From the NCBI RefSeq assembly GCF_002920615.1, contig NZ_PQSU01000006.1:62001-126000 (forward strand): a stretch of 64,000 nt of DNA, read 5' to 3'. Below, piece after piece: positions 8,866-16,711 of this stretch (position 1 is its first letter; every line of letters starts with the position of its first letter). The DNA is from Streptomyces sp. Ru62. Lineage in GTDB: Bacteria > Actinomycetota > Actinomycetes > Streptomycetales > Streptomycetaceae. The position numbers and the translations under genes were made by a program. Below the pieces are notes generated by a model. The model had not been told where the DNA came from and did no database searches. It saw nothing but the letters and a program-made list of their open reading frames with translations.

Positions 8866-9997
8866 GTGCCAGCCTGCGCCGGCCGCGCGCGGTGCTCCGA
8901 CTGATCGTTTCACAATGAGTCTCCTCTGACGCCCAGCCTGTACGTACAGGCGTCGACCCGCTCCGCGTGGACGCTGACGATCTGGTGCTCCATTGGGCGG
9001 TGCGCACCGCAGCTGGGCCGCCGTGGTAACCGCTGGTCCTCTCGACGCTCCCCGGGCCGAGACCGCTCCGGAGGGCGCCTCGGCCGGGCCTCGTGAGCGC
9101 GAGACCGTGCCGGCCCGTTCGGTCGCGCCGACGCAGCAGTACGCTGTGCGCACTGCATGGGTCCGGCCCAGATACCGGTCGCTGAACGTGGTGGGGTGCG
9201 TCGGAGTCAAGCGGACCTCCGGTGCCGTCGCCCGGCACCACCTCGGTGTCGACGAGTTCCTTGCCACCCGCTGTGCGTCGACAAGCGCCTGGCTTCACAG
9301 CCCGCTGCCGTCGGCTTCCACACCACCGAGGGCGCACACGAGGTGGCCGGGCAAAGCCGCGTACCTGCGTGCGCCGCCGCCTCATTTCCGGGCACGCACC
9401 CGTGGCCCAGGACCGGTGGCGATGGCTGTTGACCACAACGGCGGGCGCTCACGTCGTGAACGTTCCCTTGCGTCGTCCTTGATGCCGCTGCACGGCTGCG
9501 TACTGCTGACCGGCCCGGCACAGTCAGGTGACTCGAAATAGCCGAGCTCAAGAAACCGGGAGCGGATCAATTGTCTCCCACAGCCGTCCGGGCGCGGTGA
9601 GCGGTGATACCGCCTGCCCTGCACGGCGGCATGCGTTCGGTGGCGCGGACGGATGGTCAGGGGTGCGGCCCCGGTTCACTACCGGGGCGTCAGGGGAATC
9701 CGTGATCCAGGCCCAGGATCCTCAGACGTCGAGGGCGGGCATCGATGGGCTGGCGGGCGCGTAAGCGACACCTTCGCCACCTCGTTCTTTCACCGGGCTC
9801 GGTGTCCACCGCTCGTCCCGACGGTGACCGCCCTGCCTCAAGAGGCGAGGTGCGCGCCGCCGTTCCAGCCCGGCCGCTGTACTGCAGCCACATCCTCGAC
9901 AGGGCGGGGCGATGGTCGACGGACAGAGCATCGGCGGCGTCGCCCGGTCCTGGACCGTCAAGGGCTTCTTCAGTCACAGGACCCCGTGGGCGACCGG
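8866..9997. other. 1.1 kb without a supported gene
   Basis: Open frames occur on both strands, as expected at this GC content, but none has a ribosome site, a recognisable domain or a protein-like composition. The right end (9950-9997) is the tail of the SDR gene. It may be heavily decayed coding or insertion-sequence DNA. Confidence 0.5.
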
Positions 9998-10777
9998 TCA
10001 ACTGACCGAGCGGATCGTTCCGCCGTCCACGCGGAGTGTGGCACCGCTGACGTAGTCCGCGTACGGGCTGGCCAGGTAGGCCACGGCGCCCGCGATCTCC
10101 TCCGGCCGGCCGAAGCGACCGACATCGTTGGGTACGAAGTCGCGGGCGGCATTGCGTTCGATCTCCTCCCACGACTCCCCCCAGCCACGCTCGGGCGCCA
10201 TTCTGGTCAGCAGCGTCTGCACCGCATCGACGAGGATGGCTCCGGGAGCGACCACGTTGGAGGTCACGCCGGTGTCCTTCAGCTCCCGCGCCAGGGAGAC
10301 GGCCAGGTTGTGCCGCGCGGCGAGAGTGGCGTTGTAGTGGGGCAACATGGCCAACGGCTGCGAGGCCAGGCCGCCGCCGATCTGGATCACCCGGCCCCAG
10401 CCCCGCTCGCGCATCCCCGGCACCAGACGCTGGATCATGCGCACACCCGAGACGACGTTGACCTCGTACGTCCGCACCCACACCTCCGGTGAGGCGTCCT
10501 CCCAGCCAAGATGATCGTAGGCGCCAGCGTTGTTGACCAGGACGTCGACGTCACCGGCGGCGGTGGCCACCGCGTCGGCGCCCTCATCGGTGGCGAGATC
10601 GCCGATCGCCACGGCGACCGCGCCGATGGCGTCCGCCACCTCGCGTGCGCGCGTCTCGTCGCGTCCGTGCACCACCACATCCGCGCCCTCGGCTGCCAGC
10701 AGTCGGGCGATAGCCGCTCCCAGCCCGGAACTCGATCCGGTCACCAGGGCACGGCGGCCCGTCAGTTTCAGGTCCAT
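9998..10777 (-). CDS. Short-chain dehydrogenase/reductase, atypical active site
   Basis: 259-aa SDR with a clear Rossmann motif G-S-S-S-G-L-G (residues 14-20), N-N-A-G, and a C-terminal G-G motif typical of classical SDRs. The catalytic region is unusual. The serine position reads I-Q-I-G-G-G, and the Y-x-x-x-K signature reads Y-N-A-T-L, so the tyrosine remains but both the serine and the lysine appear replaced. Either the enzyme uses other residues or it is a binding rather than redox protein. It is transcribed divergently from the TetR gene at 10848 across two operator-like palindromes, so that regulator probably controls it. Confidence 0.8.
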   Translation of the reverse strand: MDLKLTGRRALVTGSSSGLGAAIARLLAAEGADVVVHGRDETRAREVADAIGAVAVAIGDLATDEGADAVATAAGDVDVLVNNAGAYDHLGWEDASPEVWVRTYEVNVVSGVRMIQRLVPGMRERGWGRVIQIGGGLASQPLAMLPHYNATLAARHNLAVSLARELKDTGVTSNVVAPGAILVDAVQTLLTRMAPERGWGESWEEIERNAARDFVPNDVGRFGRPEEIAGAVAYLASPYADYVSGATLRVDGGTIRSVS

Positions 10778-10806
10778 CGCGATGTCCCTCCATCCGCTCA
10801 GAGTTT

Positions 10807-10847
10807 GTCTACAGTCGTAGACAAGCTCTTAGTATACACTCGTAGAC
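10807..10847. promoter_or_regulatory. Two operator palindromes between SDR and TetR genes
   Basis: A perfect palindrome GTCTAC-AGTC-GTAGAC spans 10807-10822. A second, imperfect copy GTATAC-ACTC-GTAGAC spans 10832-10847, 25 bases on, and abuts the ATG at 10848. The regularity and position are typical of TetR autoregulation with shared control of the divergent gene. Confidence 0.75.
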
Positions 10848-11411
10848 ATGACGCAACAGCGACGCCGCGACGCCGCCGGCACCAAACAGGCCATCCTGCG
10901 CGCCGGCATGGAAGCCTTCACCCGGCACGGCTACGACGGCGTCGGGGTCCGCCACATCGCGCAAGCCGCCGGCGTCACGGCCATGCTCGTCAACCGCTAT
11001 TTCGGCTCCAAGGAGGGACTCTTCGCCGCTGTGGTCGAAGCTTCGATGGCCGACCGCACCGTACTCACCAGCGATCCCGCCACTCTCGCCCGCGACGTGG
11101 CGGTCGCTCTCGTCCACCGCACCGCCCCCGGCGCCGACCATCTCTCGCCCTTCCTGCTGATGCTGCGCTCGGCGCCCAACCCCCGGGCCGCGGAGATACT
11201 GCGCGCCGGCATCGAGAACCATGTCAACGCCCACCTGCTGCAAGTAGCCCCACAGCTGCGCGACACCGACCGGGCAGCCATGATGCTCGCCGTCATCGCC
11301 GGTTTCTGGCTGATGCGCAAGGTGATCGGCGACGCCGCCCTCAACAGCACCGACGAGGCCGTGCTGACCCGAACACTGGAACAGTTGTTCACGGTGCTCG
11401 TGCATCCCTAG
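10848..11411 (+). CDS. TetR-family regulator
   Basis: 187-aa TetR protein. The helix-turn-helix is at residues 32-54 (V-R-H-I-A-Q-A-A-G-V..N-R-Y-F-G-S-K). The C-terminal domain ends in a hydrophobic dimer helix (A-V-I-A-G-F-W-L-M-R-K). The ATG lies directly after the second operator copy with no ribosome site, so translation is probably leaderless or from a very short leader. It faces the atypical SDR at 9998-10777, its likely target. Confidence 0.85.
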   Translation: MTQQRRRDAAGTKQAILRAGMEAFTRHGYDGVGVRHIAQAAGVTAMLVNRYFGSKEGLFAAVVEASMADRTVLTSDPATLARDVAVALVHRTAPGADHLSPFLLMLRSAPNPRAAEILRAGIENHVNAHLLQVAPQLRDTDRAAMMLAVIAGFWLMRKVIGDAALNSTDEAVLTRTLEQLFTVLVHP

Positions 11412-11454
11412 CGCGCCCCGGCCGCCGGCCCGCGGCGTCGAGGAGAGACGGACT

Positions 11455-11600
11455 TGCGGCCGACCTGTCGCAGCCCACCGCATCGCGAAGATCCGGTGAG
11501 CTCGCGAGGAGGTCAACCACACCGCGGAGGCGGATTTCCTTGCGGTAGTGGGCGGGCGTGGTCGTAGCCGCGGTCCGCGTAGAGCACGACCTCGCATCGC
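11455..11600 (-). mobile_element. IS5-family transposase relic
   Basis: On the minus strand a short frame reads V-L-Y-A-D-R-G-Y-D-H, the hallmark region of IS5-type DDE transposases. A one-base shift then gives H-Y-R-K-E-I-R-L-R-G-V, the expected continuation. Only about 45 codons survive, with no ends visible. It is inactive. Confidence 0.65.
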
Positions 11601-11612
11601 CTCAACGGCGGT

Positions 11613-12377
11613 TCAGTAGCCGGCGGTCAGTGCGCCGTCGATCGCGAGGGCCCCTCCGGTGATGAACGGGCTCTCGTCGCTGAGCAGGAACGTGGCGAAG
11701 GCTGCGATCTCGGCCTCGTCGGCGGCGCGGCCCGTCGGCTGCTGGTTGAGGATGGCGTTGGCGGACTCCGGGTCGGCCTCCACGTGGCCGCGCCACAGCG
11801 GGGTGTTCACCAGGCCCGTCACGAGGGCGTTGACACGCACGCCCTCCTTGGCCGCATCAAGGGCCGCGGAACGCGTGAGACCCACGACTCCGTGCTTGGC
11901 GGCCGAGTAGGCGGCGGCGGCAGGGTCGCCCACCACACCGACCACGGACGCGTTGTTGACGATGGCACCGCCACCGCTGGCCACGATCGCCGGGATCTCG
12001 TGCTTGAGGCTGTAGAAGACGCTCGTGAGGTTCAGCGCGATGACGCTGTCCCAGAAGGACGCCTGGATGTCCCGGACCGCTCCGAAGCTGTTGCCGCCGC
12101 CCGCGTTGTTGAAGGCGCCGTGCAGAGCCCCGAACTCCTTGACCGCAACATCCACCAGATTGGCGACCTCCTCCTCGACGGTCACGTCCGTCGGGACGAA
12201 GAGGGCCGTGCCGCCTCCCGCCGTGATGTCCTTGACGGTGGCGGTGCCACGCTCCTTGTCACGTGCTCCGATGATCACAGTGGCGCCCTCGGAAGCGGCA
12301 CGCCTGGCGAATGCCGCACCCATGCCGGACGTGCCTCCGGTGACGAGGATGACCTTCGACTGCAGACGGTGGGACAT
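11613..12377 (-). CDS. Classical short-chain dehydrogenase/reductase
   Basis: 254-aa SDR with complete motifs: T-G-G-T-S-G-M-G (residues 13-20), N-N-A-G, catalytic serine in N-N-A-S-V-V-G, and Y-S-A-A-K. This is the pattern of cytoplasmic NAD(P)-dependent alcohol dehydrogenases or ketoreductases. The ATG at 12377 is chosen over the upstream codon at 12404 because it fits the usual family N-terminus. A promoter-operator block at 12500-12530 lies about 120 bases upstream, just past the end of gnd on the same strand. The shared operator links it to the TetR paralogues at 8284 and 14258. Confidence 0.85.
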   Translation of the reverse strand: MSHRLQSKVILVTGGTSGMGAAFARRAASEGATVIIGARDKERGTATVKDITAGGGTALFVPTDVTVEEEVANLVDVAVKEFGALHGAFNNAGGGNSFGAVRDIQASFWDSVIALNLTSVFYSLKHEIPAIVASGGGAIVNNASVVGVVGDPAAAAYSAAKHGVVGLTRSAALDAAKEGVRVNALVTGLVNTPLWRGHVEADPESANAILNQQPTGRAADEAEIAAFATFLLSDESPFITGGALAIDGALTAGY

Positions 12378-12499
12378 GCTTGTGCTCCGTTCATAAGCCG
12401 GCACGGCCGCATCGACGGCTTACCGGAAGGAAGTCAGTTGGAGGGCGACCCGGTGGGCGCGCCAGTGACGACCGGCTACGCACCGGGACCGTCTCCGAG

Positions 12500-12530
12500 A
12501 GTGTACCAATTTCAGGAACGAACAGTCAGT
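12500..12530 (-). promoter_or_regulatory. Promoter with shared TetR-type operator
   Basis: Reading the minus strand, CTGACT and TACACT lie 18 bases apart, and between them is TGACTGTTCGTTCC (12528 to 12515). This matches the blocks at 8249 and 16471 at 12 to 13 of 14 positions. It would drive the SDR at 11613-12377 independently of gnd. Confidence 0.6.
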
Positions 12531-12540
12531 AAAGATTGGT

Positions 12541-13983
12541 CTAGGCGGTCGCCTGCTCGGAACGATCAAGGCCCCACCGCGTGTGATAGGAGCCGGGACG
12601 GTCGTTGCGCCGGTATGTATGGGCCCCGAAGTAGTCGCGCTGAGCCTGTGTGAGGGCGGCCGGCAGACGAGGCGTGCGCAGGGTGTCGTAGTGGGCCAGC
12701 GCGGCGGCGAAGGCGGGTACCGGTACACCGTCGCGAGTGGCGTGAGCCACGACGAGGCGCCAGGGAAGCTGGGCGGCGCCGATCTCTCGGGCGAAGGCGG
12801 GATCCGCCAGCAGGCTGGGAAGGTCCGGACGCGTGGCGTAGGACTCGCGCACACGGTCCAGGAACGACGCGCGGATGATGCAGCCGGCGCGCCAGACGGC
12901 GGCCACGGCCGCGAGGTCGACGTTCCACGCGTAGGTCCGGCTGGCGGTCTGGATCTGGTGCATGCCCTGGGCGTAGGAGATGACCTTGGAGGCATACAGT
13001 GCTTGCTCGACGTGTCCGATGAAACGGGCGGCGTCACGCTCCCCGAGGATGGTGGGGACGGGCCCGGGAAGTGCACTGCCTGCGGCGCGCAGCGCGCCGT
13101 GACCGGAGGTGGAGCGGGCGAAGACGGCCTCGGCGATGCCTGAGACCGGGACTCCGAGGTCGAGGGCCGACTGCACGGTCCAGCGCCCGGTGCCCTTCTG
13201 CTCCGCGGCGTCGGCGACGATGTCGACGAAGGGCAGCCCGGTGTCCGCGTCGTGATGAGCGAGGACCTCGGCGGTGACCTCGATGAGGTAGGAGTTGAGC
13301 CGGCCCTGGTTCCATTCGCGGAAGATCTCGGCGATTCTGCGCGGTTGGTATCCGGTGGAGTGCCGGATCATGTGGTAGGCCTCGGCGATGAGCTGCATGT
13401 CGGCGTACTCGATGCCGTTGTGCACCATTTTGACAAAGTGGCCGGCGCCGTCGGGTCCGAGGTGGGCGACGGCCGGGGTGCCGTCGGGTGTGGTGGCCGC
13501 GATGTCGTTCAGTACGGGGGCGAGCAGGCCGTAGGCATGGGATGAGCCACCGGGCATGATGCTCGGGCCGTTGAGGGCCCCTTCCTCGCCGCCTGAGATG
13601 CCCGTGCCCAGGAAGTGAATGCCTGAGCGGCGTAGGGCGGCCTCCCGGCGACGAGTGTCGGCGAAGTGGGCATTGCCGCCGTCGACGATGACGTCACCGG
13701 GCTCCAGCAGGGTCGCGTACTCGGCGATCACGTCGTCGGTGGCCCGGCCGGCCTGCACCATCACGATCAGCCGACGGGGGCGACTGAGCGCGGCCACCAT
13801 GTCCTTGGCGCTCTCGACGGGGATGAAAGTGCCTTCGTCTCCGTAGTCGGCAACCAGATCCCTGGTCCGCTGGGCAGTGCGGTTGTGGACGGCCACGGCG
13901 TAGCCGTGGCGGGCGAGGTTACGGGCCAGGTTGCGGCCCATCACGGCGAGGCCGGTCACCCCTACATGTGCTCTGGAGTTCAT
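12541..13983 (-). CDS. gnd: 6-phosphogluconate dehydrogenase (decarboxylating)
   Basis: 480-aa full-length enzyme that oxidises 6-phosphogluconate to ribulose 5-phosphate and CO2 and yields NADPH in the pentose phosphate pathway. Visible motifs are the Rossmann G-x-A-V-M-G with N-R-T (residues 10-40), V-D-G-G-N-A-H, the family signature G-I-S-G-G-E-E-G-A near 130, the catalytic lysine region K-M-V-H-N-G-I-E-Y, and the C-terminal D-Y-F-G-A-H-T-Y. The N-R-T pocket agrees with NADP use. The ATG at 13983 follows AAGGA. It may be a second copy that supplies NADPH to the surrounding reductases; this role is inferred from position only. Confidence 0.92.
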   Translation of the reverse strand: MNSRAHVGVTGLAVMGRNLARNLARHGYAVAVHNRTAQRTRDLVADYGDEGTFIPVESAKDMVAALSRPRRLIVMVQAGRATDDVIAEYATLLEPGDVIVDGGNAHFADTRRREAALRRSGIHFLGTGISGGEEGALNGPSIMPGGSSHAYGLLAPVLNDIAATTPDGTPAVAHLGPDGAGHFVKMVHNGIEYADMQLIAEAYHMIRHSTGYQPRRIAEIFREWNQGRLNSYLIEVTAEVLAHHDADTGLPFVDIVADAAEQKGTGRWTVQSALDLGVPVSGIAEAVFARSTSGHGALRAAGSALPGPVPTILGERDAARFIGHVEQALYASKVISYAQGMHQIQTASRTYAWNVDLAAVAAVWRAGCIIRASFLDRVRESYATRPDLPSLLADPAFAREIGAAQLPWRLVVAHATRDGVPVPAFAAALAHYDTLRTPRLPAALTQAQRDYFGAHTYRRNDRPGSYHTRWGLDRSEQATA

Positions 13984-14218
13984 CGTTCATTCCTTGATCG
14001 GATAGGTGTGCGCCGCGGCGCGGCGTCCGGGAAGTGTGATCTGCGGGGCGGGGGCCGCCCGTGCGGTGTACGGGCAGCCCGCCACCAGTCGCCCCCCGCC
14101 GAGCCACTCGGGCTTCAGATCCCCGACAGACCTGAAGCAGGTCGTTCCGCCAGTCAACAACCAGTGGAACGAAAGGTCAACAAAGCCCTGTTTCTCGCCA
14201 TGAGACACGAGCAAACCT

Positions 14219-14257
14219 TCGGATCGATCGTTCCAGTGTGGAGGTAGAGTGGGGCCT
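14219..14257 (+). promoter_or_regulatory. Possible divergent operator before the second TetR gene
   Basis: The sequence GATCGATCGTTCC (14222-14234) resembles the C(G/A)TTCC half of the island operator but departs from it on the left. A possible -10 TAGAGT (14245-14250) would place transcription start at the ATG at 14258. No good -35 is seen. Confidence 0.35.
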
Positions 14258-14848
14258 ATGGCACGCATCAGGGAGTTCAACACCGAGAAGGCGGTGGAGG
14301 CGGCGATGAACGCCTTCAGCCGAAACGGCTATGACGGCACGTCCATCCAGGACCTGGTCGACGCCACCGGCGTGGGCCGCGGCTCGCTGTACGCGGCCTT
14401 CGGCAGCAAGGAGGGACTGTACCTGGCGGCGATGGACCGTTATCGGGAGCACTACGCCCTGCCGCTGGTGGACATCCTCCGTGAAGGGGCCCCGGGTCGT
14501 GAACTGCTGCGTGAGGTACTGGTCGCTGCCGTGGACGAGATCGTGCTGGACGGCAGTCGACGCGCCTGTCTGATGGTCGGCGCCGTCGTGGGGCGGATCG
14601 CGCGCGACCCTCAGGTCAGCGCCCACGTCCAGTCGACGACAGAGATGCTGGAGGACGCGCTCATCCAGGTGATCACGGAGGCCAAGGCGGACGGGCAGTT
14701 CTCCAGCAGGCATTCGCCGGAGAACCTTGCCCGGCTCCTCGTCGTGACACTGCAGGGTCTGCGGGTCATGGGCGCCCTCAACCCCGACCGTGTGCCACTC
14801 ATGGCCATCGCCGACGCCGCTCTCGACGCCCTCGGCCCCTCCTCCTGA
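14258..14848 (+). CDS. TetR-family regulator (sister of the one at 8284)
   Basis: 196-aa TetR protein, closely related to the regulator at 8284-8865, with the same helix-turn-helix (S-I-Q-D-L-V-D-A-T-G-V-G-R-G-S-L-Y) and a C-L-M-V-G-A cysteine element in the ligand domain. The ATG at 14258 matches the start of the sister gene; a GTG at 14249 is possible and has a better-spaced GGAGG. Two such similar repressors near several copies of one operator-like block suggest a duplicated regulator whose copies may compete for the same sites. Confidence 0.85.
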   Translation: MARIREFNTEKAVEAAMNAFSRNGYDGTSIQDLVDATGVGRGSLYAAFGSKEGLYLAAMDRYREHYALPLVDILREGAPGRELLREVLVAAVDEIVLDGSRRACLMVGAVVGRIARDPQVSAHVQSTTEMLEDALIQVITEAKADGQFSSRHSPENLARLLVVTLQGLRVMGALNPDRVPLMAIADAALDALGPSS

Positions 14849-14850
14849 GC

Positions 14851-15536
14851 TCAGCGCACAGCACCATTGGGAGTCGGCAGGCGCCGTGCTTCCCTCAGCG
14901 CTGGGCGGCGCGTCGCAGACTCCTCCGCGTCGCACCCGGCCCGATCGTCCACGTCGACGACCGTCAGAGCGGGTTCTCGGCCGCCCCAGGCCCGTCTCAG
15001 CACGTCGCTGAAGACCTCGACCGGCTGGGCACCGGCAACGCCGTACTTCCGGTCGACGACGAAGAAGGGGACTCCGGTGGCCCCCGACCGCGCGGCCTCG
15101 GCCTCGTCCCCGCGCACCGCTTCTGCGTAGGCGCGGTCGGCGGCCAGCACCGCACGCACCTCTCTCTCGGCAAGTCCCGCCCGGACGGCCAGTTCCACCT
15201 GGTGCTCGGGGTCGTGGACGGACCGTTCAGAAGCGAAGTTGCCCTCGAAGAGCAGGGACGAGCTTGTCCTGACAGCCCCGGTCGGCAGCCAGGTGCAGCA
15301 GCCGGTGGAGGTCCAGCGTATTGCCGTGGTCCCGGAAATCGACGAACAACGTACTTCTTCGCGTGCGCCGCCCCGGTCGTCGGGCGCGTGTGCCGCAGTC
15401 CGGGATCGAGCTCGAAGGAGCGGTGCACCACTTGGATGGCGTCCCGATGCGTGAACGCGGCAAGTCCCTCGTCGAACCTGGCCTTACCGATGAAGCACCA
15501 CGGGCACGATATGTCCGACCAAATGTCAACGCGCAT
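14851..15536 (-). pseudogene. DsbA/FrnE-like thioredoxin-fold oxidoreductase, frameshifted
   Basis: The protein begins M-R-V-D-I-W-S-D-I-S-C-P-W-C at 15536, the start and C-P-W-C active site of FrnE-type DsbA proteins. Near 15360 the frame changes and D-H-G-N-T-L-D-L-H-R-L-L-H-L-A continues to about 15255. It then changes again to L-L-F-E-G-N-F-A-S-E and runs to 14851, covering the conserved G-V-P-F-F-V-V-D segment. Three frames are needed for one protein, so it is inactive unless the assembly has errors. The start codon lies inside the frame of a TetR fragment. Confidence 0.8.
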
Positions 15537-15917
15537 GATCCGCTGCGCGATCTCGGGCGGGGTCGGCCCTTCGCAGGCTGTCGTGACCTCGGCAAGCCCC
15601 CGGTTCTCCCGGTGCGCTCTGGCGAGCTTTGTCACGAACTCCGTCGGCCCGCCCCACGGGTCCGGGCATTCCAAGCATCTGCGTGCGGTATCGCACAACT
15701 CGTCGTAGAGGCCGAGGACCACGGCGTCGAGCAGGGCCTCCTTGGTGCCGAAGCGCCGGTACAGGGTGCCAACCCCCACACCCGCCGCCCGGGCGATGTC
15801 CAGGGCCGAGACATCGAGGCCGCGCGAGGCGATGGCCTCTCGCGTCGCCGCGATGAGCCGGCGCCGGTTGTGCAGGGCGTCTGCTCGGGCCGCGGGAACG
15901 GCGTTCAGGTCAGGCAT
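15537..15917 (-). pseudogene. TetR-family regulator, 3'-truncated, fused in frame to DsbA relic
   Basis: 127 codons from ATG 15917 encode a TetR N-terminal domain (helix-turn-helix near residues 35-58: L-D-I-A-R-A-A-G-V-G-V-G-T-L-Y-R-R-F) and the first helices of the ligand domain. The frame then runs without a stop into the start of the DsbA-like gene at 15536. A normal TetR protein is about 190 residues, so the last third is missing and a deletion probably joined the two genes. The helix-turn-helix is intact, so a truncated DNA-binding peptide could still be made. Confidence 0.7.
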
Positions 15918-16280
15918 CCGGAACCCAGTTCTCCGGCGGATCCATCCGGAAGCGCGTCAGCAGTACCGAGTCGATCAGCCACTCGCCGTGGACCTTGCGG
16001 TAGGTCTCGTGGTACTGCCCGTAGCCGCGGTGGCCCTGCGGAGCGTCCTTGCCGGCCGGGAAGGTCAGCAGATCCTCCATCGACCAGATCCCGGACGCGG
16101 TGTCGGGGCCCGTGATCTCGATCTCCGACATGTGGCCGGTCGCGGATCGCACGGGCGAAGTCCTGCGGCGACTTCCATGTGATCCCGTCGGTCACGATTC
16201 TGGCTTCGGAGGTGAACAGCGCCGCCAGCTGGTCGTGCTTCTTCTCATCGACGAAGCGGAAGTAGCGGGCCCTGCTGTCG
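15905..16280 (-). pseudogene. Inverted partial copy of the SnoaL-like gene
   Basis: On the minus strand, codons from about 16280 match the intact protein at 16712-17362: A-R-Y-F-R-F-V-D-E-K-K-H-D, then I-V-T-D-G-I-T-W-K-S-P-Q. A shift and a small deletion follow near 16150, after which T-A-S-G-I-W-S-M-E-D-L-L-T-F and the C-terminal half continue to 15910. The signal peptide is missing. Identity to the intact gene is high, so the duplication is fairly recent. The end overlaps the start of the TetR fragment. Confidence 0.8.
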
Positions 16281-16467
16281 CCTTGTCGGCGACCACTAAA
16301 CGGACGTTGACCATCCGTTCCGGTCCCCGTCCGGTTGTGCGATCACGACAGGACGCGCGCGCCGGAGGAACGACGAGCGGGCCCTCGCCGGGCCGTGTCG
16401 TAGCACTGGCATCGGGCACCACCGCCAGGTGCCGACTCGTCACTCCCAGCCGGAACCCGGCGCGGAT

Positions 16468-16505
16468 AATTGACTGAACGTTCCTGTTAAGGTGTACTGT
16501 CTTTC
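16468..16505 (+). promoter_or_regulatory. Promoter with shared TetR-type operator
   Basis: TTGACT (16470-16475), a 17-base spacer, and TGTACT (16493-16498). The spacer region carries TGACTGAACGTTCC (16471-16484). The flanks also agree with the 8247 block (AATTGACTG before, TAAGGT after). It would drive the secreted SnoaL-like gene with a leader of about 200 bases. Confidence 0.6.
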
Positions 16506-16711
16506 ATGGCCGCCCAGAGCCACTCGGACTCCGCGGCGAACCAGCTCTCCCATGCCACCACGGAGCGACGGCCTTGCGCCTGCAGGTGGCCATCGGGGCC
16601 CACATCACATTCATCCTCCGTACGAGTTCACTGCGCGCGTCTTCCCTCCGGAACGCCCCGCAGCCACCACGGCCGACCGGCACCACTCGCGGAGGCGAAA
16701 GGAACCGCATC

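Noticed and set aside
8910..9436. Overlapping frames in the 8.9-9.9 kb gap
   Set aside because: Arginine/proline-rich translation with no ribosome site or family resemblance; typical of non-coding high-GC DNA.
9690..10481. 263-codon frame overlapping the first SDR
   Set aside because: Same-strand shadow in another frame of the SDR at 9998-10777.
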